39,586 nucleotides of DNA from Bacteroidia bacterium (GTDB lineage: Bacteria; Bacteroidota; Bacteroidia; Cytophagales; Cyclobacteriaceae): assembly GCA_030426345.1 (NCBI GenBank), contig JAUHYU010000046.1:1-39586 (forward strand), given 5' to 3'. How positions within the stretch are numbered: the first letter of the stretch is position 1; each line of letters begins with the position of its first letter. This document shows, piece after piece, positions 25,203 to 35,030 of the stretch. The notes under the pieces are model-generated. The model was not told the DNA's origin. It searched no databases and saw nothing but the letters and a program-made list of their open reading frames with translations. The position numbers and the translations under genes were made by a program.

Positions 25203-27539
25203 ATGATGAATTTAAAGAACCTTCCAACATTTGTACTGATAGTTTTGTCCTTATTTGCTTTTGCAACCACACCAATATTTGGCGCCGACTGTGATTCAGT
25301 AAATAATGAACTCTCGGCAAAATTCAGGTTTTTAGGAGAATGGGATTCCAAGGGATCTCCGCTATATCTTGAGCCGGAATCTGGCGTAGTATCACAGGCT
25401 TTAATAAACTATGTAGAAGAAGTTTTGCCTGAAAGTACAAATATTACCTCCACAGAAAATGACTATTTTGGAGAGAACGTACAATTAAACACCGAATTGC
25501 TAGAAGCCAGTGAAGTGTTTTTGACAATGGTACATGAAGGTGCCGATTATAAGAACACACTTGGTTTTTATACATATGACATCAACAATCCTCCTGCTGT
25601 TGTTGAGGATATTGATAGCCTCGTAGTTATTTTCCCAAATGTAAGTGCATCTCATGTTGTAAAACCCGGGGATAAGGTTAGATTAGGAGATTTTCCTGCA
25701 AATACTGGGATAGGGTATTTTCTTATTGCAAACGGTTGGGTTGGTGATACAATATGTTTGAATTCCTATATTGTATTTTCAGATCCTCACCTGAATACTT
25801 TTACAAGCGAAGAATACAGGCAGCACTCTATTTTACTCAATTACAAGCAGGACGAGCAAGTCTTACTGGGTTTTGAGGACATCAAGCGCCCACGTGGAGA
25901 CAATGACTTTAATGATGCGGTGTTCTATATCACCGCAGCTCCAAATGCCATTGACACTACAGATATACCTAAAATCCCAACTGCGTCAATCAGTGGAGAC
26001 ACTACTTTATGCGATATCAATGCTCCTGCTACCCTATCAATTGAACTATCAGGAAAAGCACCTTGGGACGTAGTATATAATAATGGTGTTGAGGATATTG
26101 AAATTTCAGGAATTACAGATAACAATTACACTTTTGAGACGACTGCAAAAGGAACAATCACACTTGTTTCTGTAAAAGACAAGTACAAACTTGGCATTGC
26201 TGATGGAGAAGTAAATATTGAACTATCACATCCGAAAGCAGCAATGAGCATTGACCAAGTGGTCTGTGGAGGAGCAACTGGAGGAAATGGGCTTATTGTT
26301 GAATTTGAAGGTCAATCTCCCTTTTCACTCACCTATAACGTTGATGGTCAGAAAGTAAATATTGGCGGAATTTCAGAAAACCAATATGAAATCATAGCAG
26401 AAAATGGACAGCTTATCGAATTATTATCAATGAACGACAGGAACTGTGAAGGCACAGCAGAAGGAACTGCACTAATCGAAATCAGGGAAGTACCTAAAGC
26501 AAAAATATCTGGGGATGCTACTCTTTGCAATGGCGGTCCAGCTAACATTCAGATACAATTGACAGGAATCGCTCCATTTACATTTGTATTTTCTGATGGC
26601 GAAAATGAAACTACCGTTACAACAAGCAACAATCTTTATGAATTTGCTGTCATGAATTTTGGAAGGTATTCATTGGTCAGTTTTAATGATGCACATTGTA
26701 ATGGGACAGTTGAGGGCTCCGCAACAATTTCTGATGGATCTGATGACATTCAAGTAGAAATTGATTCGAAAGACAACAGCTGCTTCGGAGAGGAGATCGC
26801 TCTTAGTCTGCTGGGCAATACCAACAACTTAGATATTAAATGGACTACAGAGGGCAATGGAACTCTGAATAATTTGGATAAAACAAATGCCACTTACATA
26901 CCCAGTAAAAACGAGACAGGAACTATCACATTTTTTGCAGAATTAGCTAATGGTTGTATGGTTAAAACCGTAGCTAAGGCCATTACTATAATTGAAGAAA
27001 TCGATGCTTCCTTTAGCGTTTCTCCAAACAAAGACCTAATGACAAATACCCAAATTACATTTACCCCTTCCAATTCAAGTTATGATTCCTATGAATGGCG
27101 TTTTGGTGATGGCAATTCTAGTACGGCAACTTTATCTTCCACAGAATATACAACAGGCGGAATTTATACTGTTGAATTAATTGCAAAAATTGGAGAGTGC
27201 ACAGGAGAAGGGAGTGTTGATTTAGAAGTTGTTTCCAAAGATGAATTGTACGTTCCAAATGCATTTAATCCAAGGGCTCAAAACCCCGAAAATCAAGTTG
27301 TGAAAGTATATGGCACAAATGTAGATGAAACGGGATTTTCATTCAGGATTGTAAACCGATGGGGAAAAACAATGTATGAGACCAACAGCTTTTCCGAAGC
27401 AAATAACATAGGCTGGAATGGTGTAAATAACAATAATGATGTTCAGCAGGAATTGAACGTGTTTACCTACCTCTTAAAAGGCCGCTTCATTGAAGGCGAG
27501 CAATTCGAAAGAACAGGAACTGTAACACAAGTGAAGTAA
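25203..27539 (+). CDS. Type IX-secreted surface protein with DUF4114, Ig-like repeats, PKD domain and type-B sorting domain
   Basis: A 778-aa exported protein with a signal peptide ending near IFG-A. A DUF4114 segment (GFEDIKRPRGDNDFNDAVF, about 222-240) is followed by three related Ig-like repeats of about 85 residues starting near 260, 346 and 432 (SISGDTTLCD..., AKISGDATLCN..., each closing with ...VSxxDxxCxG...), another beta domain (about 517-600), a PKD domain with YEWRFGDGNSS (about 601-678) and a C-terminal type-B/CHU_C sorting domain (about 681-778, YVPNAFNPRAQNPE, then RIVNRWGKTMYET and FTYLLKGRF). Such proteins are adhesins or gliding-associated factors delivered by T9SS and held at the surface. 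Two genes that are typical partners follow within 30 bases. Confidence 0.9.
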   Translation: MMNLKNLPTFVLIVLSLFAFATTPIFGADCDSVNNELSAKFRFLGEWDSKGSPLYLEPESGVVSQALINYVEEVLPESTNITSTENDYFGENVQLNTELLEASEVFLTMVHEGADYKNTLGFYTYDINNPPAVVEDIDSLVVIFPNVSASHVVKPGDKVRLGDFPANTGIGYFLIANGWVGDTICLNSYIVFSDPHLNTFTSEEYRQHSILLNYKQDEQVLLGFEDIKRPRGDNDFNDAVFYITAAPNAIDTTDIPKIPTASISGDTTLCDINAPATLSIELSGKAPWDVVYNNGVEDIEISGITDNNYTFETTAKGTITLVSVKDKYKLGIADGEVNIELSHPKAAMSIDQVVCGGATGGNGLIVEFEGQSPFSLTYNVDGQKVNIGGISENQYEIIAENGQLIELLSMNDRNCEGTAEGTALIEIREVPKAKISGDATLCNGGPANIQIQLTGIAPFTFVFSDGENETTVTTSNNLYEFAVMNFGRYSLVSFNDAHCNGTVEGSATISDGSDDIQVEIDSKDNSCFGEEIALSLLGNTNNLDIKWTTEGNGTLNNLDKTNATYIPSKNETGTITFFAELANGCMVKTVAKAITIIEEIDASFSVSPNKDLMTNTQITFTPSNSSYDSYEWRFGDGNSSTATLSSTEYTTGGIYTVELIAKIGECTGEGSVDLEVVSKDELYVPNAFNPRAQNPENQVVKVYGTNVDETGFSFRIVNRWGKTMYETNSFSEANNIGWNGVNNNNDVQQELNVFTYLLKGRFIEGEQFERTGTVTQVK

Positions 27540-27549
27540 GAAAGAAAAC

Positions 27550-28587
27550 ATGCTAAAAAAGAATCATTGTTTACTTGCCATAATATTATTTGTGGCAAGT
27601 ATAAAAGCACAAGCTCAGGACCCGGTATTTTCTCAGTTTTACAATTCAGCAGCATATCTAAATCCTGCCCTAATTGGAGAAGAAGAAAATATGTTGGTAA
27701 ACTTGGCACACCGGTCACAATGGGGTAGTCTGGAGTTTCCATATACGACCACACAGGTATCATTGATCGTACCCTATTTTAGCGATAGACATATAAAACC
27801 TGAAGGACACGCAGGAGGTGTTGGAGTCTCATTTTATGGAGATGAGGCAGGACAGGGGTCAAACTTAAAAACCTATGGTGGCAATGCCTCATTTGCGTAC
27901 AATCTTCACTTGTCTAACAAATCAGTTAATCGGATAACTTTTGGAATGCAATTGGGGTTTATTCACAAGAATATTGACCGTAATAAACTACAATGGGGAG
28001 AACAATATAATCCTTTCATCGGATTCGATAACACTGTTACACCAGCCGAGATTAATGATATTCAGAATCGTACATTCTTAGATATTTCAGCGGGAACATT
28101 TTGGCGATATTTTGCCAATTCTGAACTAAAAAAGGTTCGGAGCATATACGCGGGGTTTAGTACAGGTCATTTAAACCATCCAGATGAATCTGTATTGGAA
28201 GGAAATAAAAATCGTCTCCCATTGCTCTACAAGCTACATGGGGGAATGGTATTTGCGCTTAGCGAAAAAGCGTCTATATCAGCAAACTTCCTGTCTCAGC
28301 TGCAAGATCAGGTAAATCAGACAAATTTAGGTTCCTTTCTGTCTTATAATCTTCCCTTTAATACTGGTGGGCAGATGAGTAATTTAGTTACCAGAATTGG
28401 TGCCTGGTATAGAGTACAAGACTCCTTTATTGCAAGTATAGAATTCTTATCAAACAACTTGCAATTTGGTTTCAGTTATGATTGGAACACTACCTCACTG
28501 AGGTACAATAATCGAGGAACAGGATCTTTTGAAATTTCTATGGGCTATAGATTTTTCAAACCAGAAGCTCCTAAGGTAAGGTATTAA
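27550..28587 (+). CDS. PorP/SprF-family type IX secretion outer-membrane protein
   Basis: A 345-aa outer-membrane barrel, with a signal peptide ending in IKAQA and the family opening DPVFSQFYNSAAYLNPALIG. The rest alternates short amphipathic strands, and the last residues (EISMGYRFF) form a typical final barrel strand. PorP/SprF paralogues encoded next to type-B T9SS substrates help to attach that substrate at the cell surface, as known for SprF with SprB. It begins 10 bases after the substrate gene, so the pairing is direct. The name 'SprF' is not assigned because these paralogues are many per genome. Confidence 0.93.
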   Translation: MLKKNHCLLAIILFVASIKAQAQDPVFSQFYNSAAYLNPALIGEEENMLVNLAHRSQWGSLEFPYTTTQVSLIVPYFSDRHIKPEGHAGGVGVSFYGDEAGQGSNLKTYGGNASFAYNLHLSNKSVNRITFGMQLGFIHKNIDRNKLQWGEQYNPFIGFDNTVTPAEINDIQNRTFLDISAGTFWRYFANSELKKVRSIYAGFSTGHLNHPDESVLEGNKNRLPLLYKLHGGMVFALSEKASISANFLSQLQDQVNQTNLGSFLSYNLPFNTGGQMSNLVTRIGAWYRVQDSFIASIEFLSNNLQFGFSYDWNTTSLRYNNRGTGSFEISMGYRFFKPEAPKVRY

Positions 28588-28606
28588 CGATTCCAATAAT
28601 TGACGC

Positions 28607-30661
28607 ATGAAAAATACTTTTTTATTTATTAGTTTATTCATTTCAATTTCTGCCCTTGGTCAGAAGGTAAATTGGGCTGACGAAGTCTTGGAGTTCTCTT
28701 CAGAATTTGGAAAACGTCAATATTCAGTCAATCAAGTTCTCGGTAAGCCGAATGTATTACCAAATCTTGGCGCAAGTCCTAACGCTTGGTCTCCAAGAAA
28801 AAAGGGTAAAATGGAATTTGTAAAAGTGGGTTTTAAAAGCCCTATGCAGTTGCAGCAAATAGCTATTGCTGAGACGCACAACCCCGGTGGTATTCAAGAA
28901 ATTTTTACTTACGATATAGATGGAAATGAATATTTACTGAATAGATTTGATGCCCGGTTTATACCTATTGAGGGTAGATTATTTCGGTTCTTTTTTGACG
29001 AAACTCCATATAAAGTTGCGGCAATAAAGATCACTATCAATGGGGATCTCCTTACAGGCCATTTCGGCATTGACGCTATAGGAGTATCCGATTCCAAAAA
29101 ACCTATAACAGTAGATATCAATATAACCGATGAGGTAAACAATGATTATATCCCCATCGCTCTTGGCACCAATATAAATTCGGAATACAATGAATTACGC
29201 CCATTGATTACGCCAGAGGCAAATACACTTTTTTTTAGCCGACAAAACCATCCGGAAAATATTGGTGGGGTAAAGGATGATGAAGACATTTGGTTTTCAG
29301 AACGTGACTCTGTAACAGGTGAATGGATGAAGGCAAAAAATGTAGGAAGGCCTCTTAACAACAATGGCCCTAACTTCGTTAGTTCTATTTCTGCTGATGG
29401 AAAAAACATGCTTTTGTTACTCGGAAATGCCTATTACTCTAGAAATAGAATGACACAAGGTGTATCCATGTCTTCTAAAAATAAGGACGGCACCTGGTCT
29501 AAGCCGAAAAACTTGAAAATCCTCAATGACTATAACCTGTCAGATAAAGCAAATTATTTTTTAACCAATGACATGAAGACCATCGTAATGTCGGTAGAGA
29601 GAAAAGACAGTTATGGCGATCGCGATTTGTATGTAATCTTCCAACAAGAAAATGGTTTATGGTCACAACCTATGAATCTCGGATCTCAAATAAATTCCGC
29701 TGCAGAAGAAGGATCACCTTTTTTAGCCTCTGATGGTAAAACCATGTTTTTCTCATCAAAAGGATTTAGCGGTTATGGAGGTTATGACATTTATCTTTCA
29801 AGGAGATTAGACGACACTTGGCAAAACTGGTCCGAACCTGAAAATCTGGGAGCCAGTTTTAACTCCCGAGAAGATGATATCTTTTTTAATTTCACTGAAA
29901 ACGATGCCTACGCATACTTTACTAGGGGAATGCAAACCAATACAGACATCTTCAAAGTAAAGCTACCGTACTACCAAAAACCAGAAATGTTAGCTTCTAT
30001 GATGGGAGATAATTATAAAAATCCAAACATTATCATTTCTATCAAAGGAAAAGTTTTTGACTCCCAGACAAAAAAAACAATTGAATCATCCATAGAATTT
30101 ATCAAGGCAATTGATGCAGCGCAGATTGAATTGGTCTCTGCCGATACTAGCGGATTTGTTACCACTTTATCTCAAGGGTTTAATTATAATATTACCGCTA
30201 AATCAAATGGATATTATAATTCCATGGATTCCATTGATATTAGAGGTATTACCGAAAGTATCGAAATCCAAAAAGATATATACTTAGATCCAATAGTTAA
30301 AAACCAGCCTATCGTTCTAGAAAACATATATTTCGACTTCGATAGTGATGTAATCCGCCCAAAATCATTTCCTGAATTGGATAGGGTATCAGAAATGCTT
30401 TTGGATAACCCAAACCTACACATGACCATTGACGGACATACCTGCAATATGGGTACCGATGCCTACAATCAAAGTTTGTCTGAACGCCGTGCAGGTTCAA
30501 TAGCTAAGTATTTCATGGAAAAGGGAGTGCTTTCTACCTGCTTAGAATATCATGGCTATGGCGAGGCGAGGCCTAAAACATCAAATGCGACAGAAGCTGG
30601 CAGAGAAATGAATCGACGTGTAGAATTTGAACTAAAAGAACTCGACGAACTAAACCAATAG
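28607..30661 (+). CDS. OmpA-family protein with PD40 repeats (T9SS-associated)
   Basis: A 684-aa periplasmic/outer-membrane protein with a signal peptide ending in SALGQ. Residues about 25-165 look like a galactose-binding-like beta-sandwich, then several PD40/WD40-like blades (ANTLFFSRQNHP, GKTMFFSSKGFSGYGGYDIY, NDAYAYFTRGMQTN), a carboxypeptidase-regulatory-like insert (about 475-555) and an OmpA peptidoglycan-binding domain (about 565-680) with IYFDFDSDVIRP, LSERRAGSIAKYF and NRRVEFEL. The usual GHTD motif is GHTC (Cys about 613), so the diaminopimelate-contacting Asp is absent; a second Cys about 643 may pair with it. It would tether the T9SS surface complex to the peptidoglycan. Third gene of the locus. 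Confidence 0.9.
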   Translation: MKNTFLFISLFISISALGQKVNWADEVLEFSSEFGKRQYSVNQVLGKPNVLPNLGASPNAWSPRKKGKMEFVKVGFKSPMQLQQIAIAETHNPGGIQEIFTYDIDGNEYLLNRFDARFIPIEGRLFRFFFDETPYKVAAIKITINGDLLTGHFGIDAIGVSDSKKPITVDINITDEVNNDYIPIALGTNINSEYNELRPLITPEANTLFFSRQNHPENIGGVKDDEDIWFSERDSVTGEWMKAKNVGRPLNNNGPNFVSSISADGKNMLLLLGNAYYSRNRMTQGVSMSSKNKDGTWSKPKNLKILNDYNLSDKANYFLTNDMKTIVMSVERKDSYGDRDLYVIFQQENGLWSQPMNLGSQINSAAEEGSPFLASDGKTMFFSSKGFSGYGGYDIYLSRRLDDTWQNWSEPENLGASFNSREDDIFFNFTENDAYAYFTRGMQTNTDIFKVKLPYYQKPEMLASMMGDNYKNPNIIISIKGKVFDSQTKKTIESSIEFIKAIDAAQIELVSADTSGFVTTLSQGFNYNITAKSNGYYNSMDSIDIRGITESIEIQKDIYLDPIVKNQPIVLENIYFDFDSDVIRPKSFPELDRVSEMLLDNPNLHMTIDGHTCNMGTDAYNQSLSERRAGSIAKYFMEKGVLSTCLEYHGYGEARPKTSNATEAGREMNRRVEFELKELDELNQ

Positions 30662-30680
30662 TTAACAATAAATGATTCTG

Positions 30681-31190
30681 CTACTTGGTAGCATATTGTT
30701 TTAAGCTTTGTTTCAATTCTTTTCTCGCAATATGAATCCTATTCTTAACCGTTCCTATCGGAATTTGCAATTCATCAGCAATTTCATAATACTTGAAGCC
30801 TCTAAAATGCATCATAAAAGGAATTTTATAAGCATCATCCAAGTCTGCTATAGCCTTCTTAATGTCCTTCATCGCAAATTTACCAAAAGCAGAATTTTCT
30901 ATGGTATTTGCAGAAGAATTCAGATAATGTAAATTATTGGTGGAGTCTATAAAAGTATTCTTGCGAATCATGCGTTGGTAGTTAGTAATGAAGGTGTTCT
31001 TCATAATCGTGTACATCCAAGCCTTGAGATTGGTACCATCAGTATACTTGTCCCTATTCGAAAATGCCTTTAGCATAGTTTCTTGCAGCAAATCATTTGC
31101 ATCTTCCATATCTCTTGTGAGACGAAGCGCAAAAGGTTTCAGAGAGCCTGTTAGTTTGTCGATTGTACCACTAAATTCAAGTGCAGTCAT
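30681..31190 (-). CDS. ECF-type RNA polymerase sigma factor
   Basis: A sigma-70 family factor of 169 aa if it starts at ATG 31190 (MTALEFSGTIDKL), which is the normal start of this Bacteroidota group; the longer 197-aa frame begins with a TTG at 31274 and 28 residues without sigma-like features. Region 2 is seen in FALRLTRDMEDANDLLQETMLKAF and LKAWMYTIMKNTFI, region 4 in DLDDAYKIPFMMHFRGFKYYEIADEL and PIGTVKNRIHIARKELKQ. It is convergent with the OmpA gene, 19 bases apart. No anti-sigma gene is near. Its regulon is unknown; a link to the neighbouring surface locus is only suggested by proximity. Confidence 0.88.
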   Translation of the reverse strand: MTALEFSGTIDKLTGSLKPFALRLTRDMEDANDLLQETMLKAFSNRDKYTDGTNLKAWMYTIMKNTFITNYQRMIRKNTFIDSTNNLHYLNSSANTIENSAFGKFAMKDIKKAIADLDDAYKIPFMMHFRGFKYYEIADELQIPIGTVKNRIHIARKELKQSLKQYATK

Positions 31191-31592
31191 AGCGTGTGAT
31201 TTTTCGTTTTCCTTACATTCTGTTATACGTAATACATCAATTTTGTTTAATCTTTTTTGAAATTTTGTAAACAACTAAGGTGGTAAGTCGCCAAAAATAT
31301 GTCTAAAGTTTAATTTTACCTTGCACCAAACATCCCAAAAGCCGCTTACTCTTAGAAAAATACTATTTATAATTAGTCTAAATAAATTAGATTATTGTTA
31401 AAATACCATGTATAAATATAGTCTCACTAATGACAATAAGATTGTTAGTCCCCAACAATGTTAGCTCTGAAATGATTCTATTAGTTCAACGTTCTTGGAG
31501 AAGACAAATTCCCCCTCAATAGCTCGAAATCCGGAAGCCAATCCGAAGTGTGGTGGTGCTTAGCATTTTATATCATATATACACCAAAAATT
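31191..31592. promoter_or_regulatory. Upstream region of the sigma factor and tail of the TonB-receptor spacer
   Basis: A 402-base gene-free stretch. The minus strand has TATTTTTG at 31299-31292, a match to TAnnTTTG, with no TTG at an ideal distance (the nearest, 31329-31327, is 27 bases upstream). The rest is AT-rich with no reading frame that deserves a call and no riboswitch I can recognise. Confidence 0.35.
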
Positions 31593-33650
31593 CTAAGGAT
31601 TTATATTAACTTTTAAGGAAATCCAAACGCTCCTGCCTATTCCATCTATCCCCGATCCATGAACTCGGTATTCTGTGTCAAAAATATTTTGGAAGCCTGC
31701 ATTTACCGTGAAATATTCATGATCGTAACCTCCAATAACATTGAATACATTCCAACCCGGAGTGCCTCCATCTGCGATACGGTCATCAGAAATATCTCCC
31801 GAGGCTAATCTTTTCTGATCAGCTGCAAAAATCCATTCACCCATTATTGTTATCCTTTGATGAATAGTTGTTCGCAATCCTAGTTTCCCATTCATAGGGG
31901 GAATACGCCTCATAGGCTCATCTTTACTGATATTTTGTCCATGTGTATATGCAATATTTCCATAGCCGATCAGATTTCTAGCAAGCCTTGTTTCCAGTTC
32001 AATCTCACCGCCATAAATCTCAGCCTCATTTACATTCTCTCGTTTATATACTTTGTACCCATCTAGAGAATCCAAACCATTGTGCTGTGCGGGCACGTTG
32101 GCAATCAAATCATTCAACTTATTATGGAAAACATGAATTGCACCGGAAAAGGCGCTAGATTTTATTTTATAACCAATTTCTTTATTCCAGGAAGTTTCTG
32201 GTTTCAGGTCATATGCAGGTACTTCGTATCTGAAATCCGCAATACCAAAACTGGAAACATCATTGATATTTGGAGCCCTGAAAGTAGAGTTGACGGCTGC
32301 CGTCAAGTGATGGTTTTCATTTATTTTATAAATAACTCCGAGGTTGCCGACCAAAGCATCTGGAGTAATTGATGTATTGCCAAAGGTTGTATCTTCCAAT
32401 TGGAGTTGGATAAAATTATACCGTAGTCCTCCAGAAAAGCTCCAATTTTCCATGTCATAATTGTGTAGGGTATATAAGGCAAAATTTGCATAAGTAGCTC
32501 CATCAGGGTATAGTCCTCTTAACTGCTCACCTTCACCTGTTTCTGTGTTTTCAGAATTTGCACTGCTACTCACATTGTCATGATAGAACTCCATACCGGA
32601 AGAGACCTTCCAAGCTTCATTTATGCGCGAAACCACTTCCAAATTAGCTCCCAAAGTATTCACCTCATCTTTTTCTTCATCCAAAATTGGCGAACCAGTC
32701 TTTTGCGTCTTCCTCACTTCCAATGAATTTTGATGGGAAATAGTATACCTGACTTCAGAAAATAGTTTGCTATCACAAAAAGACTCCAATCTTAGATAAG
32801 CCAAATCCCGTTGCTGCGGATCAAAGAGATATACCTGATAATCCCCTGGGGCAATTTTGTGATAAAGGGGTACATCATTTTGCTTTAACCGCTGGTAGGC
32901 AGCTGTCAGCTGATGGTTATTATTCAAGCGGTATTTGCCCTTAAAATCCATGGAATATTCATCATATCCTGTTGGGTCTAAAGTTCCCAAATTTCCACCA
33001 GCACGGATATCTCCAAGGTTTTTGTAGGTGATTCCTCCCACGAATGCGAACTTCTGCGATCCAATATCAAGCCGAGCCCTCCCGGTCTGCTCCATATCCG
33101 ACGACCAATATTTTCCATAAAGTGATCCTCCAATATGCACTCCATTATTAGAAAACACCGGATCAACGGACAAAAGATGAATAGTACCCCCAATTGCATC
33201 TGAACCATATTGCACCGACCCTCCTCCTCGCAATACTTCTACATTGGAAATCATCAAAGGATCAATGGTATTTAGATATTGATTTGGCCCGGAACGATAA
33301 GTGGAATTATTCATTCGGATGCCATCGACCATTAGCAGCGTTTGGTACCCAGTGAGTCCTCGAACAAAGGCCGACCCACCTCCATGGTTGGTTCGTTGCA
33401 TCCACACTCCAGGCACATACGCTAAAGCATCTGGCATGGACATGGGCGATATTCGGGTAAGTTCAGCACTGCTTAATGTGGCAATAGATTCGGGCCTATC
33501 AAAGGCTTTGGTTTCGTACCGCTGAGCGGAAATCACAACAGCGTGATTTAAATAAATGGTGGCAACAGTATCAGGATCATCTGCAAAGGCTGAAAAACCC
33601 ATGAAAGTAATTATAAAAAATACTGTCGGGAAAAAATTGTAAAGTTTCAT
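31593..33650 (-). CDS. TonB-dependent outer-membrane receptor
   Basis: A 685-aa gated barrel with a signal peptide (start MKLYNFFPTVFF, preferred over a TTG 21 bases upstream). After the TonB-box region come the plug domain (about 25-150) with VRGLTGYQTLLMVDGIRMNN, GPNQYLNTIDPLMISNVEVL and GGGSVQYGSDAIGGTIHLLS, then the 22-strand barrel ending in the aromatic-terminated ...RSVWISLKVNINP. There is no CarboxypepD_reg-like N-terminal domain as in SusC-type receptors, and the plug resembles receptors for haem, haemoglobin or cobalamin-like compounds. The ligand is not certain and no cobalamin riboswitch or Fur-like box was seen. It is a single transcription unit, divergent from the AI-2E gene. 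Confidence 0.92.
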   Translation of the reverse strand: MKLYNFFPTVFFIITFMGFSAFADDPDTVATIYLNHAVVISAQRYETKAFDRPESIATLSSAELTRISPMSMPDALAYVPGVWMQRTNHGGGSAFVRGLTGYQTLLMVDGIRMNNSTYRSGPNQYLNTIDPLMISNVEVLRGGGSVQYGSDAIGGTIHLLSVDPVFSNNGVHIGGSLYGKYWSSDMEQTGRARLDIGSQKFAFVGGITYKNLGDIRAGGNLGTLDPTGYDEYSMDFKGKYRLNNNHQLTAAYQRLKQNDVPLYHKIAPGDYQVYLFDPQQRDLAYLRLESFCDSKLFSEVRYTISHQNSLEVRKTQKTGSPILDEEKDEVNTLGANLEVVSRINEAWKVSSGMEFYHDNVSSSANSENTETGEGEQLRGLYPDGATYANFALYTLHNYDMENWSFSGGLRYNFIQLQLEDTTFGNTSITPDALVGNLGVIYKINENHHLTAAVNSTFRAPNINDVSSFGIADFRYEVPAYDLKPETSWNKEIGYKIKSSAFSGAIHVFHNKLNDLIANVPAQHNGLDSLDGYKVYKRENVNEAEIYGGEIELETRLARNLIGYGNIAYTHGQNISKDEPMRRIPPMNGKLGLRTTIHQRITIMGEWIFAADQKRLASGDISDDRIADGGTPGWNVFNVIGGYDHEYFTVNAGFQNIFDTEYRVHGSGIDGIGRSVWISLKVNINP

Positions 33651-33668
33651 AGTTGACCATTTTAATCC

Positions 33669-33676
33669 CAAACATA
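33669..33676 (-). promoter_or_regulatory. Predicted TonB-receptor -7 box
   Basis: The minus strand reads TATGTTTG, an exact TAnnTTTG, 19 bases upstream of the chosen ATG at 33650. This supports the ATG over the TTG at 33671, which would lie within the box. No clear TTG is found 19-21 bases further upstream. Confidence 0.42.
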
Positions 33677-33847
33677 TCTAAAACTTTTGATATTGGGCGA
33701 ATAATTTTTCACAAAAACCCTTCACATGTCATCCTTACCAAAGCAGACTTTTATCTTTTAAATTTCACCTGTTTACCTGACACAATTCCTTTGGAACACT
33801 CAACTGCATAAGGTATATTCAACGTTTGGAGCATTCGAAATCGAACT

Positions 33848-34933
33848 ATGAAAAACAATAACAAGTTAAGTGAACATGTAAATCTCGTAATTGAGATAAC
33901 TATCAGGCTTGGTTTTTTATTCCTGCTAGTTGCCTGGTGTTTTCAGTTACTATATCCCTTTTCCGGCATGGTGATATGGGGCATCATCTTAGCGCTAGCG
34001 ACATCACCAATTTACAGCAAACTAAATCAAAAGCTTGGAGAGAAAGCCAAAATGACTGCGTTTATCTATATTTCTGTTAGCTTATTATTTATTATCATTC
34101 CAAGTTGGCTTTTTGCTGAATCACTTGTACTTGGAATAAAGGATATAAAATCCTTGCTTGGCGACGAAGGCATCAAAATCCCCTTGCCTCCTGATAGCGT
34201 AGTGGGCTGGCCACTAATCGGTGAAAAAGTGTATGGATTTTGGACACAGGCATCTGACAATCTTGGGTCGGTAATTCTAAAATACAAAGACCAAATCATG
34301 GTTATCGCACGTAAATTACTCTCGGGCGCTTCTACTATTATGAGTGGTATGATTCAATTAATTGCAGCCACAATTATCTCTGGTATTTTATTGGCGACCA
34401 AAGGCACCGGCCAATTTGCAAAGAAATTTTTCTTCAAACTTGTTGGTCAAAAAAGTGATGAATTATTGAATATATTCTCAAAAACTGTTCAAAATGTAGT
34501 AAAAGGTGTCATCGGGGTCGCCTTTATCCAATCCATCTTAATCGGCCTTGGCTTTCTACTCGCCGGTATTCCATACGCAGGATTATGGACCCTAATTGTA
34601 TTGATTATGGCTATTCTTCAGCTCCCGGCTCTACTTATTATAGTTCCAGCTATTATTTATTTGTTCTCTACCGTTGAAATGCTCCCTGCATCACTATGGG
34701 CTATCTACCTGATAGCTGCCGGCCTATCTGACAATTTCTTAAAACCCATTTTATTAGGAAAGGGAGCCCCTGTGCCAATTATCGTTATATTTATTGGAGT
34801 AATCGGAGGGTTTATGCATTCTGGGTTTATAGGTTTATTTACGGGTGCGATCATTCTTTCATTGGGATATAAACTCTTTTTGGCTTGGGTCGACGATGAT
34901 CAAGATTCTATTAATACTAAAACTTCAAGTTGA
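33848..34933 (+). CDS. AI-2E-family transporter
   Basis: A 361-aa integral membrane protein with about eight helices, the first pair around residues 15-45, another near 65-85, and a cluster in the C-terminal half. The family motifs GLWTLIVLIMAILQLPALLIIVPAIIYLF and KPILLGKGAPVPIIVIFIGVIGG are visible. Members are named for autoinducer-2 export, but others carry sodium-proton antiport or quorum-independent functions, so the name should be read as a family name only. It is divergent from the TonB receptor and followed by the MATE gene 97 bases on. Confidence 0.9.
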   Translation: MKNNNKLSEHVNLVIEITIRLGFLFLLVAWCFQLLYPFSGMVIWGIILALATSPIYSKLNQKLGEKAKMTAFIYISVSLLFIIIPSWLFAESLVLGIKDIKSLLGDEGIKIPLPPDSVVGWPLIGEKVYGFWTQASDNLGSVILKYKDQIMVIARKLLSGASTIMSGMIQLIAATIISGILLATKGTGQFAKKFFFKLVGQKSDELLNIFSKTVQNVVKGVIGVAFIQSILIGLGFLLAGIPYAGLWTLIVLIMAILQLPALLIIVPAIIYLFSTVEMLPASLWAIYLIAAGLSDNFLKPILLGKGAPVPIIVIFIGVIGGFMHSGFIGLFTGAIILSLGYKLFLAWVDDDQDSINTKTSS

Positions 34934-35030
34934 TTTTACGTGTTACCCAACTCCAGAGAGTAAGCGTCAATAATGTTAGGCAGTAAATCCAGTAAATAAA
35001 AAAAATTATAGGATAGGTGTATTTAAGATA

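Noticed and set aside
31191-31274. Longer start (TTG 31274) for the sigma factor
   Set aside because: The 28 extra residues do not resemble sigma factors, and MTALEF is the usual start of the group.
33651-33847. Cobalamin riboswitch upstream of the TonB receptor
   Set aside because: The leader is far too short and no B12-box-like sequence is visible.
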